Source: Xanthomonas sp. XNM01 (GTDB taxonomy: Bacteria; Pseudomonadota; Gammaproteobacteria; Xanthomonadales; Xanthomonadaceae). Taken from it: 64,000 bases of DNA. The position numbers were made by a program, and so were the translations under genes. Shown here piece after piece: positions 28,795 to 36,648 of this stretch (position 1 is the first letter of the stretch; each line of letters starts with the position of its first letter). The stretch spans positions 434,001-498,000 of the forward strand of contig NZ_JACVAP010000004.1 of assembly GCF_014851915.1 (NCBI RefSeq). Reading direction: 5' to 3'. A model generated the notes under the pieces. That model was not told the DNA's origin. It ran no database searches and saw only the letters and a list, made by a program, of their open reading frames with translations.

Positions 28795-29091
28795 TCAGTA
28801 ACCGCTGCCCGACAGCGCGCCCAGTACGGCCAGACCGCCGAACAGGAAGAACCAGAGCAGGATGAGGGTCGGCCCGACCAGTGCCGAGCACCAGGCCCAG
28901 ACCGACGCCTTGCGCGCGGATTCGCGTGCACCGGCGATGTCGCCGGCGGCGCGCTTGCCGTCGACCTGGGCGGCATGGACGATGGAGACGATGCCCAGCG
29001 GCAGGCAGCAGAACAGCGTGGTCAGGATCGCCCAGACCAGGTTGTTGGGGACGTACTCGTAACGCCCGGGCGGGGGCGGCAATGCACTCAT
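28795..29091 (-). CDS. CD225/dispanin-like membrane protein (first of a tandem pair)
   Basis: 98 aa with the same plan as its neighbour: MSALPPPPGRYEYVPNNLVW, AILTTLFCCLPLGIVSIVHAA, the loop GDIAGARESARKASVW and a second helix. The two proteins share the N(N/H)L-WAI start, the cysteine-rich first helix and the GAR-SA-A--W loop, so they arose by duplication. It is the first gene of the three-gene unit with DUF2752, 101 bp from the LplT-PlsC gene. Confidence 0.85.
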   Translation of the reverse strand: MSALPPPPGRYEYVPNNLVWAILTTLFCCLPLGIVSIVHAAQVDGKRAAGDIAGARESARKASVWAWCSALVGPTLILLWFFLFGGLAVLGALSGSGY

Positions 29092-29191
29092 GACGCGAAT
29101 CCTTTCAATGCCCGTGCTGGCGGACCGCGGCGGGCAGTCGAGCTGTGGGCGACAAGCCTAACCGAGGCCCCGTCGGAGGCAAAGGGCGATG

Positions 29192-31105
29192 TCACGCCGC
29201 GTCGCCGCGCAGCTGCCGTACCGCCGCTTCCAGCGCCGCCGCGTCGGTACCGGTGCCCGGCTGCGGCGTGCCCGCCACCACGTCGACCGGTGCACGGAAG
29301 CGGCGCGGCACCCGCATCCTGGCCAGACGGCCGTCGCGCCGGCTCCACATGCTGGCCCACATGCCGCGCAGCGCCATCGGTACCACCGGCACCGGCTGGC
29401 CGCGTTCGGCCGCGCGCTGCAGGATCCGCTCGACGCCCGACTTGAACGTCGCGATCCCGCCGTCCGTGGTGAGCCGGCCCTCGGGGAAGATGCAGACCAG
29501 CTCGCCCTCGGCCAGGGTCGCGTCGATCTCGTCGAAGGCGCGCTGCATCAGCGCCGGGTCCTCGCGCGCGCCGGCGATCGGGATCGCCTTGGCGGTGCGG
29601 AAGATCCAGCGCATCACCGGGATGTTGAAGATCCTGTAGTACATGACGAAGCGCACCGGGCGCGGGATGCTCGCCGCCAGGATCAGCGCATCCATGTAGC
29701 TGACGTGGTTGCACACGATCAGTGCCGGCCCTTCGTCCGGCACGTGCGCCTCGACGCCGCGGATCCGCAGCCGGTACAGCAGGCGCACAAGCAGCCAGCT
29801 GAGGAAGCGCATCAGGAACTCGGGCACGATCGTGAAGATCCACAGCGCGACCAGCGCATTGGCGATCGCCAGCGCCAGGAACAGCTGCGGGCTGGTCAGG
29901 CCCAGCGGTTGTTGCGCGGCCAGGCCGATCAGCGCGGCCAGCACGATGAAGCCCGAGTTCTGGATGTTCAGCGCGGCGAACACGCGCGACATCCGCGAGG
30001 TCGGCGTGCGGCTCTGGATCAGCGCGAACAGCGGCACCACGAAGAAGCCGGTGAACACGCCGATGCCGAGCAGGTCGACGATGATGCGCACGCTGCCGGG
30101 CTGCTGCAGGAATCCCGGCAGGTCCAGGCCGGTCACGGTGGCGGCAACCGGCCGCGCGAAGTAAAGGTCCAGCAGGAACGCGGTCATGCCGAACGCGCCC
30201 AATGGCACCAGCCCGATTTCCACCGTGCGCGCCGACAGCTTCTCGCACAGCAGCGAGCCGGCGCCGGTGCCGATCGAGAACAGCGCCAGCGCGGCGATGT
30301 AGAGCAGCGCCGAGTCGGCTGCGCCGCCCAGGTAGGTCTCGGCGTAGGTCGGCAGCTGCGAAGTCAGCATCGTGCCGAAGAACCAGAACCAGGACACGCC
30401 GAGGATCGCGTTGCGCACGGCCAGCTGCTCGCGCGCCATGCGCAGCACCGCGATCGACTCGGGCAGCGGATTCCAGCGGATGGTCAGGGTGGGTTCGCCG
30501 GCATCCATGCGCGGGATCAGCCGGGCGACCAGGTTGCCGCCGATGGCCAGCAGGACGATCGCGGCCGCGGCGGTGACCGGGCCATGCGCGCCGGCGAGTT
30601 CGAAGATCAGCACGCCGCTGATCATGCCGAACAGGATCGAGATCGAGGTGCCCATCTCGACCAGGCCGTTGCCGCCGGTCAGTTCCTCCGGCTTGAGGAT
30701 CGACGGCAGCACCGAGTATTTCACCGGGCCGAACAGCGTGGACTGCATGCCGGTGCAGAACAGCGCGACCAGCAGCAGCGGCATGCTCTGGATCAGGAAG
30801 CCGACCGCGGCCAGCGACATGATCGCGATCTCCATCGTGGTGGTGATCACGATCAGCCGCTGCTTCTCCAGCTTCTCGGCGATCTGCCCGGCGATGGCCG
30901 AGAACAGGAAGTAGGGCAGGATGAAGATCGCCGGCGCGATGATCGCGTAGAGCGAGCGTTCCTCGGTGCTGACGCCCAGGAAGAACAGCAGGCCGATGAT
31001 CGCCTGGCGGTAGACGTTGTCGTTGAACGCCCCCAGCGCCTGGACGATGAAGTACGGCAGAAAGCGGCGCTGGCCGAGCAGGGCGAACTGGCTGTGGCGG
31101 GGCAT
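29192..31105 (-). CDS. LplT-like MFS transporter fused to PlsC acyltransferase
   Basis: 637 aa. Residues 1-420 are a 12-helix major facilitator of the lysophospholipid flippase (LplT) type (FNDNVYRQAIIGLLFF; FGPVKYSVLPSIL). Residues 440-637 are a glycerophospholipid acyltransferase with the catalytic H-x4-D in NHVSYMDA and FPEGRLT. The pair would bring lysophospholipid inwards and reacylate it, as LplT and Aas do in E. coli; the acyl-ACP synthetase part of Aas is absent, so the acyl donor must come from elsewhere. GAGGAG precedes ATG 31105. Confidence 0.9.
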   Translation of the reverse strand: MPRHSQFALLGQRRFLPYFIVQALGAFNDNVYRQAIIGLLFFLGVSTEERSLYAIIAPAIFILPYFLFSAIAGQIAEKLEKQRLIVITTTMEIAIMSLAAVGFLIQSMPLLLVALFCTGMQSTLFGPVKYSVLPSILKPEELTGGNGLVEMGTSISILFGMISGVLIFELAGAHGPVTAAAAIVLLAIGGNLVARLIPRMDAGEPTLTIRWNPLPESIAVLRMAREQLAVRNAILGVSWFWFFGTMLTSQLPTYAETYLGGAADSALLYIAALALFSIGTGAGSLLCEKLSARTVEIGLVPLGAFGMTAFLLDLYFARPVAATVTGLDLPGFLQQPGSVRIIVDLLGIGVFTGFFVVPLFALIQSRTPTSRMSRVFAALNIQNSGFIVLAALIGLAAQQPLGLTSPQLFLALAIANALVALWIFTIVPEFLMRFLSWLLVRLLYRLRIRGVEAHVPDEGPALIVCNHVSYMDALILAASIPRPVRFVMYYRIFNIPVMRWIFRTAKAIPIAGAREDPALMQRAFDEIDATLAEGELVCIFPEGRLTTDGGIATFKSGVERILQRAAERGQPVPVVPMALRGMWASMWSRRDGRLARMRVPRRFRAPVDVVAGTPQPGTGTDAAALEAAVRQLRGDAA

Positions 31106-31176
31106 GCGGTCTCCTCGATCGGCCGCAGTCTAGCGGGCCGGCACCGGTCATGGGCGACCGGCGCCGGCGTCGTGGA

Positions 31177-32187
31177 TCAGTCCGCGGCCGGCGCGTAGAC
31201 CAGGTGGTCGTCCAGCTCCGGCCCGCCGCCACGGTTGCCGCTGCCGGCGGCGATGTGGATTGCGCCGTCCAGCAGGGTGGCCTGGGTGCCGTGGCGGCCG
31301 ACCGGCAGCGGCGCCAGCGTGGTCCAGCGTCCGCTGGCCGGGTCGTAGGCCTCGACCTCGGCATGGGCGAGCTGCTGGCTGCCGCTCTCGCCACCGATCA
31401 CCACGATGCGGCCGCCATGGGCCACGGTCGCGCTGCCAGCGCGTGCGGTCGGCAGCGGTGCGTCCAGCGTCGACCAGGTGCCTGCGGCGAGGTCGTAGAC
31501 GTCGACCGCGACGATGGTCCTGCTGAAGGTCTCGCCGGTGGCGTGCGAGCTGGTGCGGCCACCGGCGGCATAGAGTTTTCCATCCAGCACCGCGGCGTGG
31601 AAATGGTCGCGCGGATGCGGCGCATCGGGCAGTGCGGTCCAGCGCCCGCTGACCGGATCGAAGCGGTCGGCCCAGGGCACGTAGCCGCCCAGATGGCCGC
31701 GGGTCAGTCCGCCGATCACATAGAACTGCCCCTCGTGCACGACCAGTCCACCGCCGCCGCGCTGGCGTCCTTCGGGCAACGGCGCGCCGGCCTGCCAGCG
31801 GTCGCTCGCTGGATCGTAGGTCAGCACCGTCGTCACCGGCGGCTCGTCCGGGAAGCCGCCGGTCAGCGCGCCGATCGCCCACAGCCTGCCGTCGTGCGCG
31901 ACCGCCTGCAGATGGTGCAGTTCCTGCGGCGGCGCGGCGCCTTCGCTCCAGCGGCGCGTGGCCGGGTCGAAGATCTGCAGGGGCCGTTCGCCGCGCCCGC
32001 CGAGCAGGTACAGGCGGCCGTCGAGCGCGACGAAGGCGTTCTCGTGGCGCGCGGCCGGGCGATTGGCCGATGCGACGCTGCGCCATGCCGGTTCGCCGGT
32101 GGCTGCAGCCGCCGGTGCCGGACATGCGGCGGCCCAGGCGCACAGCGACAGCAGCAGAAGGGCGGGGGCGCGTCGGAATGGATGCAT
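31177..32187 (-). CDS. Secreted kelch-repeat protein
   Basis: 336 aa with a signal peptide (PFRRAPALLLLSLCAWAAACPAPAAAA, cleavage near 28-30) and about six kelch motifs of the pattern DGRLYLLGG...FDPATRRWSEGAPLP, repeated through the whole chain, giving a six-bladed beta-propeller in the periplasm. ATG 32187 has AAGGAG 8 nt upstream. It is divergent from the M20 peptidase gene, 152 bp apart. No catalytic motif is visible; ligand or sialic-acid mutarotase-like roles are known for some kelch proteins, but nothing here decides it. Confidence 0.85.
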   Translation of the reverse strand: MHPFRRAPALLLLSLCAWAAACPAPAAAATGEPAWRSVASANRPAARHENAFVALDGRLYLLGGRGERPLQIFDPATRRWSEGAAPPQELHHLQAVAHDGRLWAIGALTGGFPDEPPVTTVLTYDPASDRWQAGAPLPEGRQRGGGGLVVHEGQFYVIGGLTRGHLGGYVPWADRFDPVSGRWTALPDAPHPRDHFHAAVLDGKLYAAGGRTSSHATGETFSRTIVAVDVYDLAAGTWSTLDAPLPTARAGSATVAHGGRIVVIGGESGSQQLAHAEVEAYDPASGRWTTLAPLPVGRHGTQATLLDGAIHIAAGSGNRGGGPELDDHLVYAPAAD

Positions 32188-32339
32188 CGGCAAGCTCCTT
32201 TCGATCATGGGATGGACGGCGCCGCAGGCGCGAGCCGATGGTAAACGCTGCGCCGGCAGCCACCGTGACGGGCGCGCGCACCACCGCCGGCGGCCGGAGC
32301 GACTACCATCGAGCGGTCTCCCGCTGCCGGATCCATGCG

Positions 32340-33638
32340 ATGTCCTCACCGCTTCGACGCCTTCGCCCGCTGCTGTTCGCCGCCGCTGCCTGGCCCTGCC
32401 TGGCGATTGCCGCCGACGCGGCGCTGCCGGTCACCGAGATGACCGCCTGGCGCCGCGACCTGCACCAGCATCCGGAACTGGGCGGGCAGGAGACGCGGAC
32501 CGCGCAGAAGATCGCCGACCACCTGCGCACGCTCGGGTTGGAGCCGCGCACCGGGCTGGCGCATACCGGCGTGGTCGCGGTGCTGAAGGGGGCGAAGCCG
32601 GGCCCGCGGATCGCGCTGCGCGCGGACATGGATGGCCTGCCGGTGACCGAGGAGACCGGCCTGCCGTTCGCGTCGAAGGCCACCACCACTTATCGCGGCC
32701 AGCCGGTCGGCGTGATGCATGCCTGCGGCCACGACATGCACGTGGCGATCCTGATGGGGGTCGCCCAGGCGCTGGTCGCGCGCCGCGACACGCTGGCCGG
32801 CGAGGTCATGTTCGTGTTCCAGCCCTCCGAGGAAGGTCCGGCCGAACCGGGCGCGCCGTTCGGCGCGAAGATGATGCTGGACGAGGGCGTGTGGAAGGAC
32901 TTCACACCCGACGCGGTCTTCGGCCTGCATGTCTGGGCCGGCCTGCACACCGGCCAGATCGGCTTCCGCAGCGGCCCGTCGCTGGCCAGCGCGGACGAGT
33001 GGCTGCTGACGGTGCGTGGCCGCCAGACCCACGGTTCGCGGCCGTGGGACGGCGTCGACCCGATCACCATCGGCGCACAGATCCTGCTGGGCACGCAGAG
33101 CATGATCGCGCGCCAGGTCAACATCGCCAGCACGCCGGTCGTGCTGACGGCCGGCCAGTTCAACGCCGGCGTGCGCTTCAACATCATTCCCGACCAGGCG
33201 CAGCTGGTCGGCACGCTGCGCACCTTCGATCCGGCCGTGCGCGAGGACGTCATCGCCCGCTTCCGCCGCACCGCCGAGGATTTCGCCCATGCCGGCGGCG
33301 GCAGCGCCGAGCTGCAGGTCAATGCGAACGCGCCGGCCACGATCAACGATCCGGCACTGGCGCGGCGGGTGACACCATCGCTGCAGAAGGCGGTGGGCCG
33401 CGACAACGTGATCGAGATGCCGCTGGTGACGGTGGCCGAGGATTTCTCGCAGTTCGCCAACGTCGCCCCGGGCGCCTACTTCTTCGTCGGCACCACACCG
33501 GCCGGCCAGGACCCGGCGACGATGCCGATCAACCACTCGCCGAAGTACGCGCCGGATGAGGACGCGCTGGAGGTCGGCGCGCGCGCGATGCTGCAGGTGG
33601 CGCTGGATTATCTGGAGGCGGGCGCGGCAGTGCGTTGA
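32340..33638 (+). CDS. Exported M20-family amidohydrolase/carboxypeptidase
   Basis: 432 aa with a signal peptide (MSSPLRRLRPLLFAAAAWPC-LAIAADAA). The M20D (hippurate hydrolase/IAA-amino acid hydrolase) hallmarks are seen: WRRDLHQHPELGGQETRTA, RADMDGLPVTEETGLPFAS, HACGHDMHVAIL and QPSEEGPAEPG, giving the two-metal site. It should cleave N-acyl amino acids or peptides in the periplasm; the substrate is unknown. It is followed after 26 bp by the M23-like gene. Confidence 0.92.
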   Translation: MSSPLRRLRPLLFAAAAWPCLAIAADAALPVTEMTAWRRDLHQHPELGGQETRTAQKIADHLRTLGLEPRTGLAHTGVVAVLKGAKPGPRIALRADMDGLPVTEETGLPFASKATTTYRGQPVGVMHACGHDMHVAILMGVAQALVARRDTLAGEVMFVFQPSEEGPAEPGAPFGAKMMLDEGVWKDFTPDAVFGLHVWAGLHTGQIGFRSGPSLASADEWLLTVRGRQTHGSRPWDGVDPITIGAQILLGTQSMIARQVNIASTPVVLTAGQFNAGVRFNIIPDQAQLVGTLRTFDPAVREDVIARFRRTAEDFAHAGGGSAELQVNANAPATINDPALARRVTPSLQKAVGRDNVIEMPLVTVAEDFSQFANVAPGAYFFVGTTPAGQDPATMPINHSPKYAPDEDALEVGARAMLQVALDYLEAGAAVR

Positions 33639-33664
33639 GCGGTCAAGCGCGCGAGCACGGCGGC

Positions 33665-34315
33665 ATGACCGATGGCCCATGCCATGCGCCTCGCCGGCGG
33701 CGAGGCTGGCATCCGGTACTGGACAGGGGCGCGATCATGCTGCTCGGCATGGTGTTGGGATTGCAGGTGGCGCTGGCATCGGTGACGCCGATCGAAGCGG
33801 TGACGATTTCGCCGCTGTTCCGTCAGGCCTTCATCTGCGGCGAGCATCCCGAAGGCGAGCTCGAGTGGCCCGGCGACGCATTGGGCACCGACTGCCTGGT
33901 GACCGGCGGCATCGATCCCCGCAGTCCGGTCGGCTTCGCGCGCACCTTCCGGACCGACGGGATGCGCAACGAAGACTGGTATGGCTGGGGCGCCGAGGTG
34001 CTGGCGCCGTTCGATGGGGAGGTCATCCGCGTCGTCGCCAACGATGTGGTCAATCCCCCCGGCCGGTTCGGCAAGCCGCCGGCGGCGATGTTGATGTTCC
34101 GTCGCGACGACGGCGTGGTCGTGGTTTACGGCCATGTCGCCGGGGTGCGCGTCGCGGTTGGCGAGCGTGTCAGCGCGGGCCAGGTGGTCGCGCTGGTCGG
34201 CAACAACGGGATGTCGCGCAGCCCGCACATCCATGTCGGCGCACTGCGTGGCGATACGCCGCTGCAGATCCGCTGGGACCTGCGCGCGATGGGGCGGTTG
34301 CAGCGTGGCGAGTAG
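33665..34315 (+). CDS. M23-like (LytM-fold) protein with an altered first zinc motif
   Basis: 216 aa: basic N-terminus, one membrane/signal segment (AIMLLGMVLGLQVALAS) and a LytM-fold domain with YGWGAEVLAPFDGEVIRVV, VVVVYGHVAG and HIHVGALRG. The third motif HxH is intact, but the first H-x3-D of active M23 peptidases reads G/W...E, so hydrolase activity is doubtful. ATG 33665 gives arginines before the hydrophobic stretch; ATG 33737 is the alternative. It probably shares a transcript with the M20 gene. Confidence 0.78.
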   Translation: MTDGPCHAPRRRRGWHPVLDRGAIMLLGMVLGLQVALASVTPIEAVTISPLFRQAFICGEHPEGELEWPGDALGTDCLVTGGIDPRSPVGFARTFRTDGMRNEDWYGWGAEVLAPFDGEVIRVVANDVVNPPGRFGKPPAAMLMFRRDDGVVVVYGHVAGVRVAVGERVSAGQVVALVGNNGMSRSPHIHVGALRGDTPLQIRWDLRAMGRLQRGE

Positions 34316-34348
34316 GCGACGGTCTTCGCCCGTGCGCAGCGCGGATTC

Positions 34349-36490
34349 TCAATCCTCGCGCAGGCGCATGTTCCCGCGCTGGAACACGAAGCGGCGCCGC
34401 TGCAGCAGAGGCTGGATCGCTGCCGGTGCGTCGTAGTGGCGACGGCGGCAGACATCGTCCGGCAGTTCCAGGAACTGCGCGTCGACGCGTTCGCCGTCGA
34501 TCTGCAGCAGGCCGACGCCGTGCAGGCGGGTCTGCGCATGCCGCACCGCCGGGTTGCCGCGCACGATCAGGCCGTCCAGCGCCGCGGCCAGCCGGCGCGT
34601 GGCCTCGGCCTGTGCACCATCGCCCTGGCCGCTGCGGGCGATGATGCTGCCCAGCGTGTCCGACGACACCGCGGCGGTGGTGAACTCCACCGTGCGCGCG
34701 CTGTGCTGGGTGGCAAAGCTGGCATGGATGTCGCCCGACAGCAGGATCGTGCCGCCGGCCGGATCGAACACTTCGCCGATCAGGCGCCGGCGTTCTGCCG
34801 GGAAGCCGTCCCAGTGGTCGAGGTTGAGATAGACCTGGTGCCGCATCGGTGCCGGCGCATCCACCGCCGGGTCGGCCAGGTCGAGCACCAGCGAGGTGAA
34901 CGACACCGAGCTGGCGACGACCTTGAAGCGCGCGTCGCTGCCGCGCATGCGCTGTTCCAGCCACTGCCGCTGGGCGGCGTCGTACGGCGATGACGGGCCT
35001 TCCAGCGCACGCAGCGCGGCGAACAGGTCGAAGCTGGCCTTGAGCACCACATAGCGCGATCCGATGTCGCTGAACGGCTGGGTCTTGCCCAGCGCCAGCC
35101 AGGGCAGGCCACGTGGCAGCGTCGCCGGATCGGGCAGTGCCGGAAGCGGCTGCGCCTGTGCAGATGCGTGAGTGGCGAAGGTCTTCAGCAGTTCGGCCAG
35201 CACCGGCAGTGCGATCGGGCCGGCGGCGATGCGCTGCGCCGCCTGCTGGGCCTGGGCGGCCGGCAGTCCGGCGGCGGCCGCGCCCTGCGCGATCACCGCA
35301 GCCACCGGCGCGCGGAAAGCTGCCGCAGCGGCGTCGGACAGCTCCAGGTACGGCATCAGCATCGGTGCGACCGCCGCCTCGTCCAGGCCGAGCCGCGGCA
35401 GCAGCGTGGCCAGCTGCGTGGCGTCGTAGGCCAGCGCGCCGGGAAAGGCATCCTCGGGGATCGCGTGGTCCGGGCGCGCGCTGCGGTAATCGGTCAACAG
35501 CAGGTCCATCGCCCTGCCGTAGCGCAGGCCGCGCCACAGTTGCACGTTGGGGAACAGCTTCTCGCGCGCGACCGGCAGCTGCGCGTCGCCGCCGACCGCA
35601 TCGGCCAGCTCGATGTCCACCGGCAGGTACTCGAAGTAGGCCTGCTCGGCGTTGCGCCGGCGCTCGCGGTCGCGTTCGTCGCGCAGCCCGTCGTGGTAGG
35701 TGCCGGTGTCCTGCCAGCAGTCGTCGGAGAATTCGTGGTCGTCCCAGATCGCGACCAGCGGTGCGCGTTCCAGCAGGGTCTGCAGCACCGGATCGCTGCG
35801 GTAGGTGCGGTGCAGCTGGCGGTAGTTGGCCAGGCTGCGCGCGGCGTGATAGCGCTGGCCGCCGCGTTCCAGCGCGATCGCGCCGTCGATGTCGTCGAAC
35901 ACGATGCCGCGCTCGCCATCGCGCTCCTGGAACTGCGGGTCGCCGGCGGTTTCGTAGATGAAGTCGCCCAGGTGCAGGACGAAGTCGAGGTCCTGCTCCA
36001 GCAGCGGCAGCAGCGTGTTGTACCAGAGGCCGCCGTAGTCCTGGCAGCTGAGGAAGGCGAAGCGGACCGGCACATCGGCATCCGCGGCCGGTGCGGTCCG
36101 GGTGCGGCCGACCGGTGAGGACACACCGCGATCGACATCGAGCAGGAAGCGGTAGTGGTAGGTGGTGCCGGCAGCCAGGCCGTCGACGCGCACCTTCAGG
36201 CAGCCGTCGCAGTCGCGCTCCAGGGGCAGCAGGCGGTCGACGCGCAGCTGCGCGAATGCGGCATCCTCGGCCACCTGCAGTCGTACCGATGCGACATCGG
36301 CCAGCACGCGCGTCCACAGCAGCACGCGGTCCGGACGCGGATCGCCGGAGGCCACCGACTGCGGGAAATGCGTGCGCGAGACGCGCAGCGTGCGTGGCGC
36401 CGCAGCCACGACAAGCGAGGCGGGCAGCAGCGTCGCCGAGGCGGTGACGACCAGGGCCGACAGGAAGCGGCGACGGGAAGTGGAAGGCAT
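34349..36490 (-). CDS. phoD: Alkaline phosphatase D (Tat-exported)
   Basis: 713-aa PhoD-family phosphodiesterase/phosphomonoesterase. A Tat signal is present (STSRRRFLSALVVTASATLL); an N-terminal Fn3-like domain (ASGDPRPDRVLLWTRV) is followed by the metallophosphatase with CQDYGGLWYNTLL, LHLGDFIYE, WDDHEFSDD and LLSGDIHASFA. At 713 aa it is longer than the typical 450-580, because of an inserted mid-region (about 330-450). ATG 36490 places the twin-arginine motif at residue 6-8. It is divergent from the TonB receptor gene, with a Pho-box-like site between. Confidence 0.95.
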   Translation of the reverse strand: MPSTSRRRFLSALVVTASATLLPASLVVAAAPRTLRVSRTHFPQSVASGDPRPDRVLLWTRVLADVASVRLQVAEDAAFAQLRVDRLLPLERDCDGCLKVRVDGLAAGTTYHYRFLLDVDRGVSSPVGRTRTAPAADADVPVRFAFLSCQDYGGLWYNTLLPLLEQDLDFVLHLGDFIYETAGDPQFQERDGERGIVFDDIDGAIALERGGQRYHAARSLANYRQLHRTYRSDPVLQTLLERAPLVAIWDDHEFSDDCWQDTGTYHDGLRDERDRERRRNAEQAYFEYLPVDIELADAVGGDAQLPVAREKLFPNVQLWRGLRYGRAMDLLLTDYRSARPDHAIPEDAFPGALAYDATQLATLLPRLGLDEAAVAPMLMPYLELSDAAAAAFRAPVAAVIAQGAAAAGLPAAQAQQAAQRIAAGPIALPVLAELLKTFATHASAQAQPLPALPDPATLPRGLPWLALGKTQPFSDIGSRYVVLKASFDLFAALRALEGPSSPYDAAQRQWLEQRMRGSDARFKVVASSVSFTSLVLDLADPAVDAPAPMRHQVYLNLDHWDGFPAERRRLIGEVFDPAGGTILLSGDIHASFATQHSARTVEFTTAAVSSDTLGSIIARSGQGDGAQAEATRRLAAALDGLIVRGNPAVRHAQTRLHGVGLLQIDGERVDAQFLELPDDVCRRRHYDAPAAIQPLLQRRRFVFQRGNMRLRED

Positions 36491-36561
36491 GCGGCGTGCT
36501 CGGGCTGGCGTGGAAGCCGGCCATCGTGTCCGTCGTCGATGACCGTTTCTTGTCGGCGGCG

Positions 36562-36579
36562 ACGTCATCCCGGTGTCAT
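36562..36579 (+). promoter_or_regulatory. Pho-box-like direct repeat
   Basis: ACGTCAT (36562-36568), CCCG, GTGTCAT (36573-36579). The PhoB consensus is CTGTCAT-N4-CTGTCAT, an 11-bp period; matches here are 5/7 and 6/7 with the right period. It lies between phoD and the TonB receptor gene, 70 bp from the latter, and the flanking genes are all phosphate-scavenging in type. Confidence 0.6.
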
Positions 36580-36648
36580 GCGCGCATCAACGTGCGGCAA
36601 CGCATGGCGCCCAGCCTCTGCGGTTTCGCGACCCGGGGAACCTCCACC

